A stretch of DNA of 18,925 bases from Equadaptatus sp045642965 (GCA_045642965.1 JAZUJX010000062.1:1-18925), one strand, 5' to 3'; positions 1-6,931 are shown, counted from the stretch's first letter. Numbers and translations are program-made. The notes: generated by a model not told the origin, from the letters alone.

Positions 1-722
1 GGATTTCTGCTGCCGAGAAGCCGCACTACAAATTCTTCCGGAATCCAGTTGTGGATAAAGGCGCCGACCGCAACCCCCGCCAGCACGTACGGCAAAAGTC
101 TTTTTGCCGTTGCGGACGTCTGCTCCGCAGCAAAATCAAGCCTGTCTGAAAAGTGCAGCTCTGCCTGAGCTATTTCAAAGATTTTCGCGCTGCGTATGCA
201 GTCCTCCACTTCGTTTTCAAGCTTCATAAATCCTATAAGGGCACCTCCGCAGACTGCGATGACAAGCCCTGAAAGCACGTACAGAAGCGAGATTTTCCAG
301 CCGAAAACCGAGGCAAGCAGAACCAGCGAGCCCAAATCAACCATCGGCGAAGAAATCAGGAACGAAAAGGTGACGGACAACGGCAGTCCGGCGCTTGTAA
401 AGCCTATGAAAATCGGGATGGACGAGCAGGAGCAGAAAGGCGTAACCGTGCCGAGCAGAGCCGCGCAGAGGCTTGCCGCAAAACCGCCGAAACGGCTTAA
501 TATCCGTCTGCTTCTTTCAGGCGGAAAATAGCTCTGTATGAGTGAGATAACGAAAATCAGCGTGCAGAGAAGAAGCAGAATTTTTATGCTGTCGTAAACA
601 AAAAAGCGCAGACTGCCACCAAGCCGTCCGCTTACGTCAATTCCGCAGGCGGCGAGCAGACGCGCGGCAAGCGCGTTCAGCCAGTCCATTTTAAGCAGCT
701 GATTTTGGATAAAACGCCACAT
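1..722 (-). CDS. ArsP/DUF318-type permease, C-terminus cut by window edge
   Basis: This is an integral membrane permease of the ArsP_1 (DUF318, YraQ-like) family, of which 240 residues are visible; family members usually have about 300-350. Reading the minus strand from ATG at 722 there is no stop to the window edge. Hydrophobic segments lie near residues 47-62, 81-93, 101-122, 130-160 and 208-223. The family signature TPFCSCSSIPIF is at residues 94-105, with the cysteine pair C97/C99, followed by SFLISSPMVDLGS at 120-132. A soluble acidic loop follows at about 167-205. The start lies 2 nt after the stop of the upstream ArsR-type repressor, and GAGGGAG inside the end of that gene acts as ribosome binding site. 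Family members export organoarsenicals or other toxic metal(loid)s; the substrate here cannot be told. The pairing with ArsR supports metal(loid) export controlled by the repressor. Confidence 0.85.
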   Translation of the reverse strand, partial: MWRFIQNQLLKMDWLNALAARLLAACGIDVSGRLGGSLRFFVYDSIKILLLLCTLIFVISLIQSYFPPERSRRILSRFGGFAASLCAALLGTVTPFCSCSSIPIFIGFTSAGLPLSVTFSFLISSPMVDLGSLVLLASVFGWKISLLYVLSGLVIAVCGGALIGFMKLENEVEDCIRSAKIFEIAQAELHFSDRLDFAAEQTSATAKRLLPYVLAGVAVGAFIHNWIPEEFVVRLLGSRN

Positions 723-724
723 AT

Positions 725-1000
725 TTATTCTCCCTCAAACGTATTGAGTATTGCGCGCGCCGCTTCAAATCCTTCGCGCGCGAGCGAATAGTGCATCCAT
801 TTGCCTTCCCTGCGCCCGTTTACCATACCTGCATCGCAAAGGATTTTCATGTGGTGCGAAAGAGTAGGCTGGGATATCTGAAGATCTTCAAGCAGTTTGC
901 AGGCGCATTTTTCGCCGTCTGCCAGCTGTCTCAGAATCGTTATCCTGTTTTCGTCGCAGAAGGCTTTGAAAATCTCTGCTGTTTGTTTGTCTGTTGTCAT
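725..1000 (-). CDS. ArsR/SmtB-family metal(loid)-responsive repressor
   Basis: This is a 91-aa winged-helix transcription repressor of the ArsR/SmtB family. The recognition helix region ISQPTLSHHMKIL (residues 42-54) and the wing GRREGKWMHYSL (62-73) are typical. A CAC motif at residues 32-34 sits in the position of the ELCVCDL metal site of ArsR, so an arsenite-, antimonite- or soft-metal-sensing role is likely. An ATG at 1036 would add 12 residues, but it overlaps the -10 hexamer of the gene's own promoter and has no ribosome binding site. ATG 1000 has AAAGGA upstream and is preferred. The gene forms a two-gene operon with the ArsP-type permease (2-nt gap). A near-palindromic operator covers the promoter, so autorepression is expected. 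The inducer is inferred, not shown. Confidence 0.88.
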   Translation of the reverse strand: MTTDKQTAEIFKAFCDENRITILRQLADGEKCACKLLEDLQISQPTLSHHMKILCDAGMVNGRREGKWMHYSLAREGFEAARAILNTFEGE

Positions 1001-1034
1001 TGCCGCCTGTCCTTTCCGAAATTGCAGTAAGGTC

Positions 1035-1062
1035 ATTATATTGACATATTTATATTTGTCAA
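1035..1062 (-). promoter_or_regulatory. Sigma-70 promoter of the arsR-permease operon
   Basis: On the minus strand TTGACA (plus positions 1062-1057) and TATAAT (1040-1035) are both perfect consensus hexamers separated by 16 bp. Transcription would begin near 1028 and leave a leader of about 28 nt before ATG 1000. The operator palindrome lies directly on top of the -35 and spacer. Confidence 0.8.
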
Positions 1063-1063
1063 T
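1040..1063. promoter_or_regulatory. ArsR-type operator palindrome
   Basis: ATTGACATAT (1040-1049) and ATTTGTCAAT (1054-1063) form a 24-bp inverted repeat with one mismatch between the arms and a 4-bp centre. It occupies the -35 element and spacer of the arsR promoter, as expected for repression by blocking polymerase. It is also 45 bp upstream of the -10 of the divergent nucleotidase gene. Confidence 0.7.
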
Positions 1064-1107
1064 ACGTAGTTTGTACGATTTCTTTCTTCTGCTTTTACTT
1101 ATTGCGT

Positions 1108-1113
1108 TATAAT
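1108..1113 (+). promoter_or_regulatory. Possible -10 element of the 5'-nucleotidase gene
   Basis: A perfect TATAAT lies 30 nt before ATG 1144. No convincing -35 is present at the proper distance (positions 1085-1090 read TTCTTC), so the promoter is weak or needs an activator. The strong ribosome binding site GGAGG is at 1131-1135. Confidence 0.4.
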
Positions 1114-1143
1114 TGAAACAGGAAATATTTGGAGGTATCTACA

Positions 1144-2814
1144 ATGAAAAATATACGGCGTTCCGCTGCGGCGCTGTTTTTGTCCGTTCTGTTCTGTACG
1201 GCGGCATTCTGCGCGGAAAAGAGCAAAAATATTGTCATACTTTACACGAACGACGTTCACAGTGCCGTTGACACAAATATAGGCTATGCCGGAATTACGG
1301 CAATGAAAAACGACCTCAGGGAGCAGAACGAACACGTTCTGCTCGTGGACAGCGGCGACATCATACAGGGCGATCCTCTCTGCACCCTTTCAAAAGGCAC
1401 GGACATAGTCGATATATTCAATCGTGCAGGTTACGATTACATGACGCTCGGCAATCACGAATTTGACTACGGACTCGAACAGCTTTCAAATTTTCTGGAG
1501 AGGCTGAACGTACAGTGCCTGAACTGCAATATAACGTACTCTGGAACAAAAACAAACGCTCTGGCAAAAACAAAGCCGTACGCAATAAAACAGCTCGGCG
1601 GCAAAAAGATTGCCTTTATCGGCGTTACGACGCCGGATACGTACACTTCAACAAGACCCGTTTTCTTCAAAGAAAACGGCAAAACCGTCTACAGCTTCTT
1701 TGGCGGAAGACGCGCGTCGGTCGAAGGGCTTACAAAAACCGTTCAGGAATACGTCAACGAATGCCGGCGGAAGGGCGCGGATTACGTTATAGTGCTTTCC
1801 CATCTCGGCGACAGCGAAAGCAAATTCAACTCACGCCTGCTGATTCGGAACAGTTACGGAATAGACGTTGTGCTTGACGGACACGACCACCACGTTATTC
1901 CGCATGAAATCTGCAAAAACAGGGACAACAAAGACGTGCTGCTGACCTCGACAGGAACACGCTTTGCAAACGTCGGAAAACTCACGGTAACACCGGAAGG
2001 AAATTTCACTTCGGAGCTTGTCAGCAGTTACGCAGGCAAAGACAGCGGCGTTGCCGGCTATATCGCCACGCTGCGCAAAAAACAGGAAGAACGTCTTTCA
2101 AAAAAGATCGGACATACTGCCTTTGAACTTTCCGACAAAGACGATGGCGGAATAAGACTTGTAAGAAACCGCGAAACAGGGCTCGGCAATCTCTGCGCCG
2201 ACGCTCTGAGAGCCGCCGGTAATACGGACATGGCAATTATCAACGGCGGAGGCATACGAAATCCAATTCCCGCCGGAGACGTAACGCTCAATACACTGTT
2301 TCGTGTTTTTCCGTTTGACGGCCGCGTCTGCGCGGCAAAAATCAGCGGAAAAACCCTGCTTGACGTACTTGAATTTTCCTGCAGTCAAATAAAAAAGGAA
2401 TATAAAAAGGACGGCAGTGCTGCCGGTGAATTCGGCGGCTTTCTGAGCGTTTCGGGAGTCAGTTTTTGCGTTGACCTTTCTGTTCCATCACCTGTTATCG
2501 CAGACGAGGACAGAACTTTCAGGGAAATATCGGGCAAAAGACGCGTGTACAACGTATGGCTCACGGACAAAAGCGGCAGAAAAATCAGAAAACTGGACGA
2601 AAACGGCGAATACAGCATGGCTGGCACCGATTATCTGCTGTCCAACGGGGGAAACGGCTACTCAATGCTTGCAAACTGCACACCTCTCCCCTGTGAGATT
2701 ATGAGCGACTGCGATGCTTTGAAAAAATACATGACAGAAACTCCCGGCGGTGAAATTCCCAAGCGCTATAAAGCTCCCGAAGACAGAATTAAGATAACGT
2801 ACGGCAGGGAATAA
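1144..2814 (+). CDS. Secreted 5'-nucleotidase / 2',3'-cyclic phosphodiesterase (UshA family)
   Basis: This 556-aa metallophosphoesterase dephosphorylates nucleotides outside the cytoplasm, releasing nucleosides and phosphate for uptake. ATG 1144 is chosen because GGAGG lies 8 nt upstream and a signal peptide follows at once (residues 1-24, cleavage after CA in FCTAAFCAEKS); a TTG at 1129 would place the ribosome binding site inside the gene. Dimetal ligands of the N-terminal domain are visible: D37 and H39 (TNDVHS), D69 and D72 (DSGD), N104-H105 (GNHEFD), and H247/H249 (GHDH). The C-terminal substrate domain has NGGGIR near residue 364 and LLSNGGNGYSML near residue 500. Length and domain order match family members of about 550 residues. 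No lipobox or surface anchor was seen, so it is probably periplasmic. It is transcribed alone, with a terminator downstream. Confidence 0.9.
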   Translation: MKNIRRSAAALFLSVLFCTAAFCAEKSKNIVILYTNDVHSAVDTNIGYAGITAMKNDLREQNEHVLLVDSGDIIQGDPLCTLSKGTDIVDIFNRAGYDYMTLGNHEFDYGLEQLSNFLERLNVQCLNCNITYSGTKTNALAKTKPYAIKQLGGKKIAFIGVTTPDTYTSTRPVFFKENGKTVYSFFGGRRASVEGLTKTVQEYVNECRRKGADYVIVLSHLGDSESKFNSRLLIRNSYGIDVVLDGHDHHVIPHEICKNRDNKDVLLTSTGTRFANVGKLTVTPEGNFTSELVSSYAGKDSGVAGYIATLRKKQEERLSKKIGHTAFELSDKDDGGIRLVRNRETGLGNLCADALRAAGNTDMAIINGGGIRNPIPAGDVTLNTLFRVFPFDGRVCAAKISGKTLLDVLEFSCSQIKKEYKKDGSAAGEFGGFLSVSGVSFCVDLSVPSPVIADEDRTFREISGKRRVYNVWLTDKSGRKIRKLDENGEYSMAGTDYLLSNGGNGYSMLANCTPLPCEIMSDCDALKKYMTETPGGEIPKRYKAPEDRIKITYGRE

Positions 2815-2854
2815 ATCTCAGACGTACTGTTATACTGAAAATACAGAATTTTTT

Positions 2855-2882
2855 ACGCCGCCGCTAAAAGGCGGCGTTGTTT
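2855..2882 (+). terminator. Rho-independent terminator after the 5'-nucleotidase gene
   Basis: ACGCCGCC (2855-2862) and GGCGGCGT (2870-2877) form a perfect 8-bp stem with a 7-nt loop, followed by TGTTTT. The tail is short and the hairpin stands only 10 nt before a GGAGG, so it could also act as an attenuator for umuC. Confidence 0.65.
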
Positions 2883-2895
2883 TGTACGGAGGAAT

Positions 2896-2949
2896 ATGAG
2901 AAAATATACCGAACGGCAGACGGAAAGGTGGCTCTTCGTTGGATTTTGA
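2896..2949 (+). CDS. Putative 17-codon ORF overlapping the umuC start
   Basis: ATG 2896 is preceded by GGAGG (2888-2892; only 3 nt of spacing) and encodes MRKYTERQTERWLFVGF, ending at TGA 2947-2949. It overlaps the TTG start of umuC (2939) in a different frame. It may be a leader peptide translated ahead of umuC for translational coupling, or the true N-terminus of umuC joined by a +1 shift at TTT-TGA-C. It may also be chance. No homology is claimed. Confidence 0.35.
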   Translation: MRKYTERQTERWLFVGF

Positions 2950-4261
2950 CGCACTTCTGCACGACCGCAAATTCGGTTTGTGTGACTGCAACAATTTTTT
3001 CGTTTCCTGCGAGCGCACGGTGAACCCTGAGCTTGAAGGGCTCCCGGTCGTTGTGCTTTCGTCAAACGACGGCTGCGTGGTTTCGCGTTCAAATGAAGCC
3101 AAAGCGCTGAAAATTCCGATGGGAGCACCCTATTTTCAGTACAAAGCCTTCTTCCGCGCACACAACGTGCAGATCTGCAGCGGAAATATGCCGCTCTATC
3201 AGGAGCTTTCTCACAAGGTTATGGACGTGCTGTCGGAATACACGGACAAACTTGAGCAGTATTCTGTTGACGAAGCCTTTTTTAATCTCGCCATAGTTTC
3301 AATTACAGACCCTGAAGCCTACTGTCTGAAAATACGCTCCGAAATACTCAGACGCTGCAAAATACCCGTTTCCATAGGCATTTCGCCCAACAGAACACTT
3401 TCAAAGCTCGCGGCGGAATACGCAAAAAAACATTCTGAAACGGACGGTGTTTTCTGGTTTGACAAAAGCCGTTACGGAAGCGCGGAATTTATGTCACAGT
3501 TTGCGCTCGGCGACATATGGGGAATAGGCAGACAGAACGTGAAAAGGCTTCAGGTTGCAGGCATCACGGACATGAACAAACTGACTGCAATGGACGAAGC
3601 CGAAGCAAAGGCAAAATTCGGAACCCCGATGCTTACAACTATTTGGGCGCTGCAGGGCAAAGCGGCGGAACACAAGACAAGGGACAAGAACGCTGTGCGC
3701 AAGTCAATTCAGGTCTCGCGCAGCTTCGGCGAAAAAATAACTGAGTACGCGGAACTGCTCGACGCGCTGCAGAATTTTGTTGTTTCTGCTGCCCGCCAGC
3801 TTCGCGAAGCAAAATCGGGAGCAAAAAAACTGCGTATCTATATCCGCAGCGGAAATTACGCAAACAGGGAATACCAGAGTACCGAAGCGGAATTTGACAC
3901 GCCGCAGAACCTTGACGCTGTCCTGATGTCGGCAGTACGCAAAATGCTTGACGAAATATACGTGCCGGGCATTGCCTACACCAAGGCTGGGATAGAAATA
4001 CCCTTCCTCTGCAGTCAGGCTGAATGTGCGCAGGAACTGCTTTTCAGGCAGTCCGACGAACGCAGGACAAACGCGGAAAAAGCCGCCGACAGCATTAACA
4101 GGGAACTCGGGGTATCAGCCATGAAACCTGCACAGCTATACTCCGCGCCGGACAAAACAATGCGCTGGAGACCAAAAAAAGAACACGGCTGCGAAAATAA
4201 GCAGAAAAAACTGCGCGATACAAGCGGCATGCGCTTTGCAAGCCGTGCTGAAGATGTGTAA
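2939..4261 (+). CDS. umuC: Y-family DNA polymerase, UmuC (Pol V catalytic subunit) type
   Basis: This 440-aa translesion polymerase copies past damaged bases. It resembles UmuC rather than DinB: the N-terminal CDCNNFFVSCER contains catalytic D16, then VVVLSSNDGCVVSRS; the second active-site motif YSVDEAFFNL has D111 and E112. WGIGRQNVKRL is the helix-hairpin-helix, SRSFGEKITEY starts the little-finger domain, and the UmuC-type C-terminal tail follows. TTG 2939 is the only start codon in this frame before the catalytic motif, with AAAGGTGG at 2924-2931, 7 nt upstream; a stop occurs at 2897. No umuD or lexA lies next to it, so any UmuD' partner would be encoded elsewhere. dinD lies 1.5 kb away on the other strand. 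A terminator follows directly. Induction by DNA damage is expected from the family, but I see no recognisable LexA box. Confidence 0.9.
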   Translation: MDFDALLHDRKFGLCDCNNFFVSCERTVNPELEGLPVVVLSSNDGCVVSRSNEAKALKIPMGAPYFQYKAFFRAHNVQICSGNMPLYQELSHKVMDVLSEYTDKLEQYSVDEAFFNLAIVSITDPEAYCLKIRSEILRRCKIPVSIGISPNRTLSKLAAEYAKKHSETDGVFWFDKSRYGSAEFMSQFALGDIWGIGRQNVKRLQVAGITDMNKLTAMDEAEAKAKFGTPMLTTIWALQGKAAEHKTRDKNAVRKSIQVSRSFGEKITEYAELLDALQNFVVSAARQLREAKSGAKKLRIYIRSGNYANREYQSTEAEFDTPQNLDAVLMSAVRKMLDEIYVPGIAYTKAGIEIPFLCSQAECAQELLFRQSDERRTNAEKAADSINRELGVSAMKPAQLYSAPDKTMRWRPKKEHGCENKQKKLRDTSGMRFASRAEDV

Positions 4262-4291
4262 CTGTTTGTTCAATGCGCCGCAATAAAATCC

Positions 4292-4318
4292 AAAATCGCC
4301 GCCTATGCGGCATTTTTA
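4292..4318 (+). terminator. Rho-independent terminator of umuC
   Basis: GCCGC (4298-4302), loop CTAT, GCGGC (4307-4311), extended after one mismatch by AAAAT pairing with the ATTTTTAT tail. It lies 31 nt after the umuC stop. Confidence 0.7.
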
Positions 4319-4461
4319 TTTCCAAAAAGACGCAACAGGTAATTCTGCGCTGCAAAAACAGGTAAAAATACTGAGGTGCAAAAATAAAAACTTTGTACAA
4401 TTGTTCACAGACAGAGAGAAAGTTACCAGCATCTCTCCTTGACATATATCCCCCTTAATGG
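4319..4461. other. Intergenic interval between two plus-strand terminators
   Basis: No ORF with a credible start was seen in this interval. It contains two ACAGGTAA-like repeats (4335-4342 and 4358-4365) and a TTGACA at 4439-4444 with no -10 behind it. Because a second strong terminator ends the interval, a short non-coding transcript is possible, but no clear promoter was found. Confidence 0.3.
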
Positions 4462-4495
4462 ACAGACAGCGGCTTGCACCGCTGTCTGTTTTGTC
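4462..4495 (+). terminator. Strong orphan terminator hairpin
   Basis: ACAGACAGCGG (4462-4472) pairs perfectly over 11 bp with CCGCTGTCTGT (4479-4489) around a 6-nt loop, followed by TTTGTCTT. The U-rich side is only on the plus strand, so it does not serve the convergent amidohydrolase gene. It either backs up the umuC terminator or ends an unannotated short RNA. Confidence 0.7.
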
Positions 4496-4520
4496 TTATA
4501 TTAAATGTTCCGTATAAATA

Positions 4521-4540
4521 ATTTGGGCAGTTTTGTATAC
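4521..4540 (+). repeat. TTGGGCAGTTT intergenic motif, copy 1
   Basis: ATTTGGGCAGTTTTGTATAC lies just beyond the stop of the amidohydrolase gene in AT-rich sequence. The same core recurs at 7523 and 7751. Function is unknown. Confidence 0.45.
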
Positions 4541-4542
4541 TA

Positions 4543-5706
4543 TTAATTCTTTAATAGCTGTAATATTGCTTTTGTTTGCACCTCTATGCCGAGAGGTATG
4601 CAGCTTTCATTTGCGTTAAATTTTGCGTTGTGTATCGGGGCATTGTATTTCCCTTCATACCCGCATCCAAGATGCCAGAAACAGCTCGGCCTTGCCTGAG
4701 CGAAGTAGGCAAAATCTTCTGTGCCTAGGCTCGGAGTCTTTTCCTGCGTAACCTTGTCTGCTCCAAATACCTCTTTGGCAGCGCCGTAAACCACACTGAC
4801 AACCGTGTCGTCATTTGTAAGCGCCGTGTAACTCGGGCGCAGTTCAAGCACGGCTTCCCCGCCGTATGCCTGCGCAACACCTTCCGCAACTGCTTTGACA
4901 CGCTCACGCAGTCTCATTCTCGTTTCTTCAGAAAGCGAGCGAAGTATTCCAACAAGCTCAGCTTCTGCCGGAATGACGTTGCCTGCGGTTCCGGCGGTAA
5001 ATTTGCCTACCGTTACCACCCCTGCCTCGTAAGGCGCAAGGTTTCTGCTGGAAATGCTCTGCAGCGCCGTAACAATCTGCGAGGCCAGAACTATCGTATC
5101 CACCCCGCTGTCAGGGTGTGCTCCGTGGCAGCCTTTCCCACGTACGCGAAGTGTAAATTCGTCAGACGCCGCCATCATCTGTCCGTATTTAAAGCCGGCT
5201 TCACCGGCAAGATATCCGGGCTCAACATGCAGCCCTACAATCTGTTTCACGTACGGGTTTTCAAGCACACCTGCTTTTATCATTCTGTCAGCTCCGCCTG
5301 TCGTCTCTTCCGCAGGCTGGAAGAAGAATTTGACTGTTCCGCCGAGTTCGTTTTCGTGCTGTTTCAGGAGCATGGCTATACCAAGTACAATTGACGCGTG
5401 CATATCGTGCCCGCAGGCATGCATGCAGCCTTTGTTTTCCGATGCAAACTCCACCACGCTGTCCTCCGTTATCGGCAGCGCGTCTATGTCCGCGCGTACG
5501 CCGATGCAGGGTTCGCTGCCTGTGCCTACCTGTGCGCAGACTGCGGTACCATCAAGCAAAACGTCATATTTGATGCTGTATCTGTCGAGCTGCTTCGTAA
5601 TGCGCAAAACCGTTTCCTGTTCGCTTCCGCTCTGTGACGGGTGACGATGCACGTCTCTGCGGAAAGCAATAATTTCAGGCAAAAGTTTCTGTATTTCTTC
5701 TCTCAT
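4543..5706 (-). CDS. M20D-family metallo-amidohydrolase (N-acyl-amino acid / hippurate hydrolase type)
   Basis: This 387-aa cytoplasmic hydrolase probably cleaves N-acyl amino acids or related amides; the exact substrate cannot be read from sequence. M20D motifs are complete: RADIDALPI (residues 71-79), MHACGHDMHA with ligands C98 and H100, PAEETTGG with catalytic E133 and ligand E134, H160 in GLHVEP, and H359 in APIHNAKF. The dimerisation domain lies at about 183-295, and GTEDFAYFA at 328-336 is typical. ATG 5706 is preferred because AGGGGG is 9 nt upstream; the upstream TTG at 5715 would touch that site. No signal peptide. It lies 100 nt downstream of dinD on the same strand, with a hairpin in between, so co-transcription is uncertain. 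Such enzymes are common in peptide- and amino-acid-fermenting bacteria. Confidence 0.9.
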   Translation of the reverse strand: MREEIQKLLPEIIAFRRDVHRHPSQSGSEQETVLRITKQLDRYSIKYDVLLDGTAVCAQVGTGSEPCIGVRADIDALPITEDSVVEFASENKGCMHACGHDMHASIVLGIAMLLKQHENELGGTVKFFFQPAEETTGGADRMIKAGVLENPYVKQIVGLHVEPGYLAGEAGFKYGQMMAASDEFTLRVRGKGCHGAHPDSGVDTIVLASQIVTALQSISSRNLAPYEAGVVTVGKFTAGTAGNVIPAEAELVGILRSLSEETRMRLRERVKAVAEGVAQAYGGEAVLELRPSYTALTNDDTVVSVVYGAAKEVFGADKVTQEKTPSLGTEDFAYFAQARPSCFWHLGCGYEGKYNAPIHNAKFNANESCIPLGIEVQTKAILQLLKN

Positions 5707-5766
5707 TTTTAACAACCCCCTGTTTAGCAGCCAGCTTTTGTCTGCCGGTTGTCAACTTTAATTCTT

Positions 5767-5799
5767 CCAGCTAACTGCTGGCGGCTTACAGTTAAAAAC
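5767..5799 (-). terminator. Hairpins between dinD and the amidohydrolase gene
   Basis: Read on the minus strand, CAGTT-TTT-AACTG (plus 5787-5799) is followed by CCAGC-AGTTA-GCTGG (5781-5767) and then AAGAATTAAAG. These could weakly terminate dinD transcripts, but no U-run is present. The CAGCTAAC and CTTACAG words also occur in the spacer after metH. Confidence 0.3.
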
Positions 5800-5806
5800 T
5801 GCATTT

Positions 5807-6661
5807 CTATTCGTCCAGCATAAGCTCTTCCGGATGCTCCGAAAGTTTTTCTATTCTTTCCCTTTCTATTTCGCTGATGGTTTTCTTAGGAACGCTCATG
5901 TTTTCGGGCATTGTGCCGCCAACCTTTTCTATCGCAGCACGCACCTCTTTGCCGACAATATAATGTATTTCGTTTGCCAGCTGCAAATCTGACACGTTTT
6001 CCTTTTTCAGCTTCTCCTCCGTCTGCGTTATGCGGAAAAGATTTGCCGCAAGCTCGGCGCTTTCCATGAAATCAAGGATTTTTTCGTCCTCTTTCAGTCC
6101 TTTTTTCTCATGTATCTGGTCAACGGTCATACCGCCGTAAAGCCCCATGTATCCTGAGTTCTGGAATATTTTGTAGTCGTCGCCGGAAAGAACTCCCGCC
6201 TTGTGTGCGGCTTCCGCAAGCATCCTGTTCCAGACGCGTATATCGCCGCGCACTGCGAGCCTCTTTTTGTCTTCGTCCAGCTGGTTAAAGATTTCGGCAA
6301 CCTCCGTGCGGCGCGTCTGAATGGCAAAATAGGTCTGTCCGCAGGCAATAACTTCCTTTTTCGGGTCGCCGTTTTGGACGATAAGATAACAGGCATAGCG
6401 CGACAGTTCATAAGCGTTGATTTCCTTAGTTGCCACACCGGTTTTTACAATTTTGTTGACTTCAACAAAATTGTCGGAAAGCGGGCTTTTGCTGTTTATG
6501 CAGGCTATCATGGCACGGTCAATAACCTTGGAAAAATTGCGCCATTCCTTATATTCAAGCGCTGCGGAAAGCTCGCGCGCCGACCAGAATTCGCTCCCGT
6601 CTTCCCTTGTATGCTTTATTCCGTCAAAGGTGACGTATTCTTTTGCCTGAAGATTTGCCAT
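5807..6661 (-). CDS. dinD: DNA damage-inducible protein D
   Basis: This 284-aa protein closely follows E. coli DinD along its length. In order: WSARELSAALEY (BRO-N-type DNA-binding region), LSRYACYLIVQNGDP, GQTYFAIQTRR, IFQNSGYMGLYGG, AELAANLFRITQTEEKLK, and VGGTMPENM near the end. E. coli DinD has 274 residues and antagonises RecA filaments in vitro; BRO-N domains also occur in phage antirepressors, but the C-terminal part here is DinD-specific. ATG 6661 is chosen because GGGGGTG lies 7 nt upstream. An ATG at 6691 would add 10 residues but overlaps a TATAAT and lacks a ribosome binding site. It is read toward the amidohydrolase gene. A long inverted repeat lies upstream (6722-6767). Damage induction is expected from the name family, not shown here. 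Confidence 0.92.
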   Translation of the reverse strand: MANLQAKEYVTFDGIKHTREDGSEFWSARELSAALEYKEWRNFSKVIDRAMIACINSKSPLSDNFVEVNKIVKTGVATKEINAYELSRYACYLIVQNGDPKKEVIACGQTYFAIQTRRTEVAEIFNQLDEDKKRLAVRGDIRVWNRMLAEAAHKAGVLSGDDYKIFQNSGYMGLYGGMTVDQIHEKKGLKEDEKILDFMESAELAANLFRITQTEEKLKKENVSDLQLANEIHYIVGKEVRAAIEKVGGTMPENMSVPKKTISEIERERIEKLSEHPEELMLDE

Positions 6662-6689
6662 AAGCACACCCCCGAATCTTTTCACGGAC

Positions 6690-6695
6690 ATTATA
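6690..6695 (-). promoter_or_regulatory. Likely -10 element of dinD
   Basis: TATAAT on the minus strand lies 28 nt before ATG 6661. The expected -35 position reads GTTTTT, a poor match, so expression may depend on another factor. Confidence 0.45.
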
Positions 6696-6721
6696 CAACA
6701 TATCGGGGCAGGAAAAACAGC

Positions 6722-6767
6722 AGGATATTCTATGCAAAAACGATAAAAAACAGCGGCAGAATATCCT
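6722..6767. repeat. 10-bp inverted repeat upstream of dinD
   Basis: AGGATATTCT (6722-6731) and AGAATATCCT (6758-6767) are exact reverse complements separated by 26 bp of A-rich sequence. The pair is 27-72 bp upstream of the putative dinD -10, a position suited to a regulator or to DNA looping. There is no T-run, so a terminator is unlikely. Confidence 0.6.
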
Positions 6768-6900
6768 ATTGAAACAGTAGGTAATTATTTTCCGGAATTC
6801 CAGTGTCAGCCGTTCGTTAAACAACGTCATGCGCAAAAAGATTTTATAAAATTATCTGCTATAAGTACGTGCAGTAATTACAAGGCTTCGCCAATACCTA

Positions 6901-6921
6901 GTGCAATGATGGGTTTTGCAC
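6901..6921. promoter_or_regulatory. Inverted repeat just upstream of the rrf2 promoter
   Basis: GTGCAA (6901-6906) and TTGCAC (6916-6921) form 6-bp arms with a 9-bp centre, ending 10 bp before the -35 hexamer. It could be an operator for an activator or for the Rrf2 protein itself. Confidence 0.35.
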
Positions 6922-6931
6922 GAAAACACGC

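Noticed and set aside
196..531. Open frame of 111 codons on the plus strand over the permease region
   Set aside because: It lies antisense to the ArsP-type permease, whose family motifs are clear on the minus strand; the plus-frame protein is low in complexity and matches nothing I recognise.
1321..1344. Perfect inverted repeat GAGCAGAAC-N6-GTTCTGCTC inside the nucleotidase gene, resembling a LexA box
   Set aside because: The GAAC/GTTC spacing does not match the Bacillus or E. coli LexA sites and it lies in coding sequence 180 bp after the start, so it is probably incidental.
2827..2846. CTGT-N12-ACAG upstream of umuC as an SOS box
   Set aside because: The E. coli LexA site needs CTGT-N8-ACAG, and the inner bases are not symmetrical.
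4439..4470. Promoter from TTGACA at 4439 leading to a small ORF at ATG 4458
   Set aside because: No -10 follows at 16-18 bp, and the ORF would run through the terminator hairpin.
5054..5644. 196-codon plus-strand frame opposite the amidohydrolase
   Set aside because: Shadow of the M20D gene, which has complete catalytic motifs on the minus strand; no ribosome binding site of note.
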